A DNA stretch of 37,579 nucleotides from Saprospiraceae bacterium (GTDB taxonomy: Bacteria; Bacteroidota; Bacteroidia; Chitinophagales; Saprospiraceae). The stretch spans positions 1 through 37,579 of the forward strand of contig JABSSL010000115.1 of the NCBI GenBank assembly GCA_013214355.1, read 5' to 3'. Under the pieces are notes generated by a model. It made no database searches. It saw only the letters and a program-made list of their open reading frames with translations, and was not told the DNA's origin. Shown piece after piece: positions 8,538-16,298 of the stretch. Position 1 is the first letter of the stretch, and each line of letters opens with the position of its first letter. Made by a program: the position numbers and the translations under genes.

Positions 8538-11500
8538 TTAACTTTGATCAGACAAGGCTTGCGTCAGTACCTCAGAAATAGATTGCTTTAGCTCCTCGAA
8601 AGAATCACTATCTGGGAATACCTCACGGATTAAGCTCGCACTCTGGATTTGCTGAAGCAATAGTTGACGTTGCTCATCTCCCAAGCATTTCTCCCAAATG
8701 AATCGAGCCAATACGCGCTCCTTCGGCGTATACGCCATCACCCCTACTTGCTGGTGGATTTGTAGTAGGGCTTCTAGGATTTGGGCGGCATCTTCTGCAT
8801 GGATACCCTTAATATACCCTTCTTCGTAGCGTTGGCCAGCTTCTTTTTGCGCTAGCTCCAATAGATTCTGGCTGGCCAAGACTTTAGGACCATAATCTTC
8901 CCAAAGACAATAGGCGAGATATTCAGCACGATAGACCTGCTTGTTTTCTGAAGGTAGATGTTGGGACCATACGGACTCCATCTCCAGAATGCTGGCATCG
9001 TCCACCACTTCGTAGAAATTGGTTCCGGTGAGGTGGTAGTATAGTTGATTTTCTTTCTGAACGATGGTCAAATCTAGTGGCTGCACATTAACACTAAATT
9101 GGTGTTTACCAAATTTGATAATGTTCTCGCCCTTCACAAAGAGATCTTGCTGGTCACGTAGACTTCTGATGGCTTCTTCCTGCAAACTCTTCAGGCGAGT
9201 TTGTACGGCATCAGCTTTGTTGGTGTCCTGTAGACTACGCAGTTGCTTGATGATATCTCTGACCTTATCCACCATGAGATCGGCGGCAAAAAAGCCATTG
9301 ATAGCATCTACCTCTTCAAAGCTCTGACTGCGCTGCTGGATTCCTCCCAGGATTCGATCGGCGGCTTGTTGGAGAGCGGTGGTACGATTGTTTAGCGCCT
9401 CTAGCAAGCTCTTTTTGCGGCCTTCGAAGGCATTATAGATTTCCTCCCGCTTATCGGTTAACTTCTCAGTGAAGGTGTCATACTCCACAAACTTACTTTC
9501 CAACTCTTCCAGTTGGATCATGAGTTTGGTGAGATAGGTGTCACATTGCTGCGGGGTTTCTGATAATTCAAGGAAGTTGATGATACCCTGATCCAAAAGC
9601 CGGATCTGGGCATTGAATTCAGCCTTAGCTTCTGTACCCGCTAGGTCTTTTTTATGGCGCTTAAGTCCTGCCTTGACCTGATTGAGTCGGGCAAAGATCT
9701 GCGATATGTTGTCTACAATCGCAGTGGTGTGGGTGGCATCTTCGATCTTGAGGTTACTCACGATATCGATCAACAGCTGTAACTCATCTCCAATCTGCGT
9801 CACCTCTTCTCCCAAATCGTCTGCCTCTCGAGCCGTCTTTATTTCACCCATCAAGGCCTGCTTCTCCTCTATCTTGGCTTGGTAAGGAGCCAAGGCTTTT
9901 TCATCTAGCAGAAACTCTACGCAAGCTTCAGAAAGTCTTTCGCTTTTCTCAACCGCTTCTACTTCTAACTCATTGATGAGCTCCAAATTGGTGTAGCGTA
10001 GATCCTTCAGCGAAATAATGGCGCCGCGAAGCTTACGCAAGTCGGCTAGTGCTTGTACAAAGGCATCGATTTGGTCGAACGATTGGCGATCTACCTCCTT
10101 AAAGATATCTTTAGCTTCCTTTTCGACTGCTGCGATTTGATTAGTCGTAGCGCGCTGGATGCTGATCTTTTTGTCATACTCTTCTATAGCTGCTGTAGCA
10201 GTCGCCTTGATCTCCAATAAGGGCTCTTCCAAATGGAAGCTCTCATCTTTATCAATCCAATAGTAGCTATCCGTAATATTGGTACAGATTTTCACCAGGT
10301 CATCATAAAGCCCTGTGTAGGAGTCATCTTTGGCCGACAAGGTGAGCACCTCATGACACTCAGCCATAGCCTTCACAATATCTTTGTTCCCAATTTTATA
10401 CAGGAAGCTGTCTTTATGGGCGGAGGGTAAGGGCTTCCCTTGTAGAAAAGGCGTTTGCCAAATCTGCACGACATGATGCTTGCTGGGCTCATCCTCTGTC
10501 TTAAAATAGCTCAATTCGCCATCAGGGAAAAGGGCAAAGCCATGGCAATGGATCGGGGTTTCTACCTTTTGCTCAATAAGATTGTATTGATGTAGGAGGT
10601 AGGTGCCTTTGCTGTCATTTTGGAAAACAAAGAGATAATCCTCTCCATTGGGGGAAATAATGCGCTTTTCAAAGTGCTTCTTTTGAAGCGGCACATCAAA
10701 AATCTTGAATTCTCCCGTTTGTAAGTAATAACCATTGGCAAAGATCAGACCCTGGTTGTCTGGCAGGAGTACGCCACTATCTTCCAACGCATCAATGCGT
10801 TGTACTTCTTGTAACCTTTCATTGAACACAAAATAACGGAAGTCCTCCTGGTAAGGGCGGATTTTTAAAGCAATCAGATTACCGAGGTCCGCATATAGAT
10901 ATTCCGCATCATCCAAACTTTGATCCGGATAGGCCACTTCTTCCTCATAGATACCTTTCCCATCATTGGTATTATCTTCTACTTTGATGGTCAAATCGCC
11001 ACCAACGGTCTCTACAAAGACACGATCCATGATGGACATATGCGGATGACGTCCCTGCCGCTGATCTTCACGCCCTGCTCTCACCCAACGGAACTCATGT
11101 TGCTCTGGCTTGCGGATCTCGTGCTCACTTCGCGCATCTATATAGACCAACTCCTCGTCCCTAATCAACCGTTTAAAGGCCTTAATGTCTTGTGGATTGG
11201 CCGATACTTGAAATACCATGTAGAAGTAGGTGCCTTGACGGACAAAGCGAGAGAAGAAAGCTTCTTTGTAGTACCGGTATAAATTTTGGAAATCAAGCTC
11301 GAACTTTTCCTGACGGATTGGGGTGAGCTCCCCTTCTTTAAAAGTATTTTCCTGAAAGTGGTAAAGGCTAAATACATCCTCTAGTTTAATCCCTGCCCGG
11401 AGGCCAATGTGCACATTGTAGCCAAATAAACACCATTGGCCGAGGGAAATGATATCTCTGGCTACGCAGTAATTGGCTGTATTAATGCGATCGTTGGCGA

Positions 11501-11681
11501 TCAACTGGGATTCCACGGCTCCAAAGACTTGTTTTCGGGCCGCATTAAGTTGATCGAGTCTTTGCCTGAGATCATCAGCTTGTTGAGAGAGTCGATTTCT
11601 GATGATCTCGTAAGTCCCTGCTTCCAATTGTACAGTAGCTGCTGGCTGGTTAGCGCTGGCTTGCTTATGGGTGTCTGCCAT
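8538..11681 (-). CDS. 'DNA repair ATPase'-type protein (DUF3686) lacking a visible AAA domain
   Basis: A 1047-residue soluble protein. The opening (VQLEAGTYEIIRNRLSQQAD ... NTANYCVARDIISLGQW) and a beta-rich stretch (about 130-470) match what I know of the DUF3686 family, annotated as ATPase involved in DNA repair. Residues about 480-850 are long charged helices, probably coiled coil; 850-1047 is helical and ends EVLTQALSDQS. Family knowledge: DUF3686 is found together with an AAA domain in longer proteins. Here I find no GxxxxGK[ST] P-loop anywhere, and only 135 bp separate the stop from the next gene, so the ATPase part is absent or encoded elsewhere. Start is ATG at 11681. Family call from memory; biochemical role unproven. 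Confidence 0.75.
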   Translation of the reverse strand: MADTHKQASANQPAATVQLEAGTYEIIRNRLSQQADDLRQRLDQLNAARKQVFGAVESQLIANDRINTANYCVARDIISLGQWCLFGYNVHIGLRAGIKLEDVFSLYHFQENTFKEGELTPIRQEKFELDFQNLYRYYKEAFFSRFVRQGTYFYMVFQVSANPQDIKAFKRLIRDEELVYIDARSEHEIRKPEQHEFRWVRAGREDQRQGRHPHMSIMDRVFVETVGGDLTIKVEDNTNDGKGIYEEEVAYPDQSLDDAEYLYADLGNLIALKIRPYQEDFRYFVFNERLQEVQRIDALEDSGVLLPDNQGLIFANGYYLQTGEFKIFDVPLQKKHFEKRIISPNGEDYLFVFQNDSKGTYLLHQYNLIEQKVETPIHCHGFALFPDGELSYFKTEDEPSKHHVVQIWQTPFLQGKPLPSAHKDSFLYKIGNKDIVKAMAECHEVLTLSAKDDSYTGLYDDLVKICTNITDSYYWIDKDESFHLEEPLLEIKATATAAIEEYDKKISIQRATTNQIAAVEKEAKDIFKEVDRQSFDQIDAFVQALADLRKLRGAIISLKDLRYTNLELINELEVEAVEKSERLSEACVEFLLDEKALAPYQAKIEEKQALMGEIKTAREADDLGEEVTQIGDELQLLIDIVSNLKIEDATHTTAIVDNISQIFARLNQVKAGLKRHKKDLAGTEAKAEFNAQIRLLDQGIINFLELSETPQQCDTYLTKLMIQLEELESKFVEYDTFTEKLTDKREEIYNAFEGRKKSLLEALNNRTTALQQAADRILGGIQQRSQSFEEVDAINGFFAADLMVDKVRDIIKQLRSLQDTNKADAVQTRLKSLQEEAIRSLRDQQDLFVKGENIIKFGKHQFSVNVQPLDLTIVQKENQLYYHLTGTNFYEVVDDASILEMESVWSQHLPSENKQVYRAEYLAYCLWEDYGPKVLASQNLLELAQKEAGQRYEEGYIKGIHAEDAAQILEALLQIHQQVGVMAYTPKERVLARFIWEKCLGDEQRQLLLQQIQSASLIREVFPDSDSFEELKQSISEVLTQALSDQS

Positions 11682-11889
11682 ATTTCAGGTTGTGCTTATT
11701 GGTTTTCTGAAGTAGGAAGTAACTTAAGGAAACTTCCTCCTTTATTATACTTGGTAGGAGGAATATATGCTCAGCAAGACAAATCTTCTACTTTTGTCGG
11801 CCAATGAAAGGCTAAACTCGACGAAAAAGAACCCTTGTATCAATTGCCAGGGTGGACTTCAAAAAGTTGCGATCTACCTTTTATTCGGA

Positions 11890-12699
11890 TTAGCTTTCCG
11901 GCAGCACCAGTAAGGGTAATTGGTTTCGATAGGCTTGGTTCACCGTATTGCTACCCTGCAGAAGACGCTCAAAGAACCCTTTTTCCCTACGGATCATGCA
12001 CAACACATCACAGTCATTGGTTTTGACAAATTTACTGATGGTATCGTTAATGGTGTTGGATAAAGGAACTTCTAGATAGTGGCTTTCAACTCCATCTAAG
12101 TCCACCTTGGGCTTGGGAGGAGATGTCGGACTTGTTTCTGTTTTCACATTGAGTATCGTTACTTTGGCCCCAAACTTTACCGCCAGCTGCTGTAGGGGGC
12201 TAAGTACAGCTTTCGAGATTTTATCATGATCTACCGCCAGGACAATATGTTTAATGGGTATTGTGGTAGATTCAGGAGGGATAATGAAGATGGGAATTTT
12301 GGCCATATTAAGAGCCGTAGCGGCCACACTGCCAAAAATGACCTTCTTAAGACCCGATGCTCCCTTGCTGCCAAGCACGATCATATCTATCTCATGTTCC
12401 TCTACTTTCCGTTCGAATAAGGCTAAAATTGGCTCCCGCGCCACTTTCCCATGAACGCGTAATCCCTTCTCGGTAATGCTTTGCTGGAATTTGAGTTGCG
12501 TCAATTCCATCTTCCGTTCCAGTTCTTTCTTCAGTGGCTGCTCATCTGCTGGAAAATCTCGATTGTAATCTACTTTGCTGACGTGATATACATGATATAA
12601 CAGAAGCTCACTGTTGAATGCGGCACCTATTTCCATGGCATAGGAAAAGGCGTGATCAGCTACTGGAGAAAAGTCGGTGGGAACTAGTATTTTCTTCAT
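11890..12699 (-). CDS. universal stress protein, tandem Usp domains
   Basis: A 269-residue cytoplasmic protein of two UspA domains. Domain 1 (residues 1-142) opens with KKILVPTDFSPVADHA and has a complete nucleotide motif G110-x2-G113-x9-G123-S124, so it probably binds ATP. Domain 2 (about 148-269) opens with KHIVLAVDHDK, but its motif is degenerate (IRREKGFFERLLQGS keeps only the final GS), so it probably does not bind ATP. Family knowledge: tandem Usp proteins are induced in starvation or redox stress. It is co-oriented with the M24 gene upstream (136-bp gap) and the DUF3686 gene downstream (208-bp gap), but the gaps argue against a tight operon. Confidence 0.93.
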   Translation of the reverse strand: MKKILVPTDFSPVADHAFSYAMEIGAAFNSELLLYHVYHVSKVDYNRDFPADEQPLKKELERKMELTQLKFQQSITEKGLRVHGKVAREPILALFERKVEEHEIDMIVLGSKGASGLKKVIFGSVAATALNMAKIPIFIIPPESTTIPIKHIVLAVDHDKISKAVLSPLQQLAVKFGAKVTILNVKTETSPTSPPKPKVDLDGVESHYLEVPLSNTINDTISKFVKTNDCDVLCMIRREKGFFERLLQGSNTVNQAYRNQLPLLVLPES

Positions 12700-12835
12700 A
12701 GTTGGAAGTTTTCCTTACCAGTAGGACCAATTTTTTTGTAGCAATGTTTACATCCGGATTAGGTCTTTCGCTAGAATTTCAAATCAATGGGAGAAAGCAA
12801 AACCAAAGTTGTTGTGAATCAATTTCTTAGTTGAG

Positions 12836-14179
12836 TCATTGTCCCATTTTACCCTTTTGTCTAGGAATCAAAAACAACTCCTTCTGACGCCCGTCGATGT
12901 ACCATACCTTTTCTCCATCAAAGAAGGCATCCTCCTCCATCATCATCCGGATATCCTTATTCCATTCAGGGATCTTGACCAAGGTGTTCAATTCGATCGA
13001 ATAGGCGGTGTTGGGATATAGTGGATAATCTCCCTTGTGTGGAACACCACCCTGTTGATCCCAGAGGCCAATGGTCGGCCCGGCGCCATGACCGTGGTAG
13101 CCGATCGGGTGACTGTAGATGGTGGGCTCAAATCCTGCTGCCTTACCTTTCTTCAGCGCGTTTGCCAGCATTTCATTCCCCGTACGGCCCGTCTTAAATT
13201 CGGCGGTGAGGATATCCATCACGGCTAAACCTTTTTTAAAAGCGTCCTGCAGGTATTGCGGCGGCTCGGTCTCTCCAGGCTTCAAGACATAAGCATTTTC
13301 TTGGGTATCGGTATTGAGGCCGAGGTAAGTAATGCCCAGGTCCATGTGTATCAGATCTCCGGGCTGGATGATTTCCTGGTCCGGTCTTCTAGAGAAATTC
13401 CTCAGGTGCTCCTTGCTATCAGGATCATGGCGTTGTACATCTACCGTTGGGTGGAACCAAGCTTTAAGCCCTAATTCTCTGATGCGCTCTCGATACCACC
13501 AAACGACATCTTGGGTCGAGGTTATACCTGGCTGGATTACTTTGTCCGAGAGTCCTTCCGCAATAATCTCATGGGCAATACGACAAACTTGCTGGTAAAC
13601 GATCATCTCATTTTTGGTACGAGTTTCTAGCCAGCCAATGGCCAGTGTTGTACCGTCTACTAGTCTTTCTTTATATTTAGCCTCAATGCTTTTCACTAGT
13701 TTATCGTAGTGGAAGGAAGATAGACCATCCGCCAGTCCAAAATGTTCAGATCGATTCACAGCGATCTTCTTGGGATTTCTTTCTTTAATGATCTCTGCTA
13801 GACGGGCCCATTGGTCTGGCTGTTTATCTTTATCCCAAGCCTTTGTAAATACCTCTCCCACATCATAGCGGGCACAGGCTAGGGTTTCCAGTTTATCTCC
13901 ATCATCATAAATGATTAGCATGGTGGTTCGACGAGCCGCTAGCCAATTGGAAGGTAGCATTGTTTTTAATACGGCATCTTCATTGTACTCCTTAGAAATC
14001 AAAATCCACATATCTATCTCTGATCTCCGCATGATGTCTGGTAAAACGGTTTCCATTCGTTCTTTTAGCCAAGCATCTCTTACTTCTCCTTGTTGTTTCA
14101 AATCTAAAATCTGTGGCATCTGCGCCTGTGCGAATACCGGGATAAAGGCAAAGGCAAGTAGTATAAATAATAATCGCAT
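12836..14179 (-). CDS. M24 family metallopeptidase (Xaa-Pro aminopeptidase-like), exported
   Basis: A 447-residue protein with a cleavable signal peptide (about 1-19, LLFILLAFAFIPVFAQAQ), so probably periplasmic. An N-terminal creatinase-like domain (about 20-180) precedes the pita-bread catalytic domain (about 190-430). All five metal ligands of the family can be assigned: Asp280 (HMDLG), Asp291 (NTDTQ), His364 (GHGAG), Glu396 (SIELN) and Glu416 (MMMEEDAF). It should cleave N-terminal residues, typically before proline, with a dinuclear metal centre. The final lysine/glutamine-rich tail is ordinary. Start is ATG at 14179. The 575 bp upstream also hold the promoter region of the divergent respiratory operon. 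Confidence 0.9.
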   Translation of the reverse strand: MRLLFILLAFAFIPVFAQAQMPQILDLKQQGEVRDAWLKERMETVLPDIMRRSEIDMWILISKEYNEDAVLKTMLPSNWLAARRTTMLIIYDDGDKLETLACARYDVGEVFTKAWDKDKQPDQWARLAEIIKERNPKKIAVNRSEHFGLADGLSSFHYDKLVKSIEAKYKERLVDGTTLAIGWLETRTKNEMIVYQQVCRIAHEIIAEGLSDKVIQPGITSTQDVVWWYRERIRELGLKAWFHPTVDVQRHDPDSKEHLRNFSRRPDQEIIQPGDLIHMDLGITYLGLNTDTQENAYVLKPGETEPPQYLQDAFKKGLAVMDILTAEFKTGRTGNEMLANALKKGKAAGFEPTIYSHPIGYHGHGAGPTIGLWDQQGGVPHKGDYPLYPNTAYSIELNTLVKIPEWNKDIRMMMEEDAFFDGEKVWYIDGRQKELFLIPRQKGKMGQ

Positions 14180-14755
14180 GTGATCTTTTTGCTGTCAAAA
14201 TAATAAAATTGAACTAATGCCTACCGAACAATTTACGATCTAGAGTGTGGAAGGATTAAGGAAGAGGGGAGAATGAGTTAGGAGTGATAGATAATGACAG
14301 CGGGGAATAGAAAACTGATTCCGAAAAGTCGGAAATCCTGCGCACTCACTTTGCTAACTTGCTTTTGATGCCGAATGGATTTGAGTCAATCCAAAGTTCT
14401 TTTTCCCTAATTCAGTAAGGAGGAGCAATTGGCCCATCTATTGGGGACGAAAATTGGTTTGTCAGAGAAATTTAACCGAAACTTGACAATCTTGTGACAC
14501 AATGAAAGTATTTGGAAAAAATTTTGATTTGACTTTTTTAGCTAACAGCAAATAAAAAGTGGTGATTTAGAGCCCCTGCTCAACCTAATTTGGATAGTTA
14601 GGGTTCCTAATTCATCTTGTTTATCTAGAATGAATCTAAATAGTATCCGGGTTTCCCGATTTATTGTTAAAAATCTTAACGAATTATATCTTTGCCGAAA
14701 ATCGTGCCGAAGGCATAGATTTTTAGACAGAAAAGGATAAAAATATCAAGAAGAA
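14180..14755. other. 576-bp intergenic region between M24 gene and respiratory operon
   Basis: No convincing gene is seen. The right end holds the actA promoter (14663-14694). Operator-like sites upstream are TTGTGACACAA (14492-14502, perfect 5+1+5 palindrome, about 200 bp before the inferred start site) and TTAGG-GTT-CCTAA (14598-14610). The region becomes AT-rich from about 14480. No regulator gene is nearby to identify a ligand for these sites. Confidence 0.5.
14663..14694 (+). promoter_or_regulatory. promoter of the ACIII-oxidase operon
   Basis: ATTG at 14663-14666, a 20-nt spacer and TATCTTTG at 14687-14694 match the Bacteroidota TTG/TAnnTTTG promoter. The following GCCGAAAA context is also typical. 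The start site would be near 14701, leaving a leader of about 55 nt before the actA ATG at 14756. Confidence 0.65.
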
Positions 14756-16183
14756 ATGGTTCATAAATCATTGATTAATCGGGCATTACTGCTCTTGTCT
14801 TTTTTGACGCTCCAGATTTCAGTTTTCGCGCAAGATGAAGCTGCTGTCAACGCGGGTAAAGCGCTTTTCAAAACCAACTGTGCTTCGTGTCACAATAAAA
14901 ACATGAAGGACGACCTTACTGGGCCTGCCCTGGGGGGAGTGGAAGAGCGTTGGGCAGATTATGACCAAGCTGACTTGTATTCTTGGATTCGTAACTCACA
15001 GGCGCTGATCCAAGCGGGTCATCCAAAGGCCAACGAGGTGTACAACCAGTGGAACAAAGTGGCAATGACAGCCTTCCCAAATTTAACGGATGACGATATC
15101 AGTAATATCTTATCCTACATCAACTGTACCTATGCGGGGAACTGTCCGGGCCAAGTGGCGGTGACGAGTGCTCCTGGTGCCGGTGGAGCAGGAGGTGCTG
15201 ACGAAGGTTCTAATACGGGATTATTCGTTGTCTTGGCCGTTATCCTTGGTATTCTAGCCATCGTGTTGGCGCGCATCGCCTCCAATTTGAACTACATGTT
15301 GAAAGTTCAAGCAGGAGATGGAGGAGCTGGTCGTCGTTCTCTAGTGGACATCCTTACTAGCAAGGGCGTAATCGGTTTCTTGATTTTTGCACTCGTTGTA
15401 CTCGGTGGATATACTACGGTGAACAACGCGATCTCCATGGGCCGCCAGCAAGGTTATCAACCAGAACAACCGATCAAATTCTCTCATGCCACGCATGCCG
15501 GTGCACAGAAAATTGATTGCCAGTACTGCCACGACGGTGCCCGACGATCTAAGCACTCTGTGATCCCAGCAGCTAATACCTGTATGAATTGCCACAAAGC
15601 TATTAAGGTGGGTTCTACATACGGTACAGCCGAGTTGACTAAGATTTTTGCTTCGGTTGGTTATGATCCATCTACAGATACTTACATCCAAGATATTGAG
15701 AGCAAGTCAAATGATGAGCTGAAAGCGGTCTATGCCAAGTGGATTCAGAATGAATACATGAAGGAGGAGGATGCCAAAGTAAATAAAGTGGAAAGTGTGG
15801 TGGACGAGCAGTGGGATGCCATTGTTACTGCGCTGACTAATCCGGACGAAGGCGATGAAAGCGTTTACGGTCCAATTAATTGGATCAGAATTCATAACCT
15901 ACCTGATCATGCTTACTTCAACCATGCCCAGCACGTTTCGGTGGGTAAAGTAGAATGCCAGCAGTGTCATGGTAAGGTAGAAGAAATGGAAATTGTCGGT
16001 CAATACGCGCCCTTGTCAATGGGCTGGTGTATCAACTGCCATAGACAAACAGAAGTACAATTTAGCGGTAATGAGTACTACAAATCTTACAGCCGATATG
16101 TAGAGGAGCTAGAGAGTGGAGCCAGAGATAAGGTAACCGTAGAGGATATCGGAGGTTTGGAATGCCAGAAGTGCCATTATTAA
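14756..16183 (+). CDS. actA: ActA, multiheme cytochrome c subunit of alternative complex III
   Basis: A 475-residue exported, membrane-bound cytochrome. A signal peptide (about 1-25, ending VFAQ) is followed by a monoheme cytochrome c domain (about 28-132, CASCH at 42-46), a TM helix (about 153-175), a second TM helix (about 202-222), and a pentaheme domain with CQYCH (255), CMNCH (276), CQQCH (401), CINCH (425) and CQKCH (470). That makes six CxxCH sites, one more than the pentaheme ActA described for Rhodothermus. The last motif is almost at the C-terminus. It should carry electrons from ActB toward the oxidase. First gene of the operon; a 115-bp gap with an AT-rich inverted repeat follows. 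Confidence 0.92.
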   Translation: MVHKSLINRALLLLSFLTLQISVFAQDEAAVNAGKALFKTNCASCHNKNMKDDLTGPALGGVEERWADYDQADLYSWIRNSQALIQAGHPKANEVYNQWNKVAMTAFPNLTDDDISNILSYINCTYAGNCPGQVAVTSAPGAGGAGGADEGSNTGLFVVLAVILGILAIVLARIASNLNYMLKVQAGDGGAGRRSLVDILTSKGVIGFLIFALVVLGGYTTVNNAISMGRQQGYQPEQPIKFSHATHAGAQKIDCQYCHDGARRSKHSVIPAANTCMNCHKAIKVGSTYGTAELTKIFASVGYDPSTDTYIQDIESKSNDELKAVYAKWIQNEYMKEEDAKVNKVESVVDEQWDAIVTALTNPDEGDESVYGPINWIRIHNLPDHAYFNHAQHVSVGKVECQQCHGKVEEMEIVGQYAPLSMGWCINCHRQTEVQFSGNEYYKSYSRYVEELESGARDKVTVEDIGGLECQKCHY

Positions 16184-16202
16184 TTAATAGTGTTTAATTG
16201 AT

Positions 16203-16252
16203 AATTAATAATTGGGAGATCATTCTTCATTCTCCATTACTCATTATTAATT
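16203..16252. repeat. AT-rich inverted repeat between actA and actB
   Basis: AATTAATAAT (16203-16212) and ATTATTAATT (16243-16252) are a perfect 10-bp inverted repeat. An inner GGAGA/TCTCC pair (16215-16219/16231-16235) can extend it past an internal bulge. It lies in the 115-bp actA-actB gap with no T-tract, so mRNA processing or stability is more likely than termination. A miniature mobile-element remnant is another option. Confidence 0.5.
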
Positions 16253-16298
16253 GTTCATTACAAACGTGAAAGCCAATAGGTTCTTATAATTCATAAAA

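Noticed and set aside
9300-10200. SMC-like ATPase reading of the long coiled coils in the DUF3686 protein
   Set aside because: No Walker A or ABC signature is present at either end, and the N-terminal region matches DUF3686 better.
11436-11807. 123-codon plus-strand frame at the start of the DUF3686 gene
   Set aside because: Most of it is antisense to a well-supported coding region and no start signal supports it.
14418-14500. AGGAGG followed by a 22-codon TTG frame upstream of actA
   Set aside because: Very short, non-ATG start, no conservation evidence, and upstream of the operon promoter.
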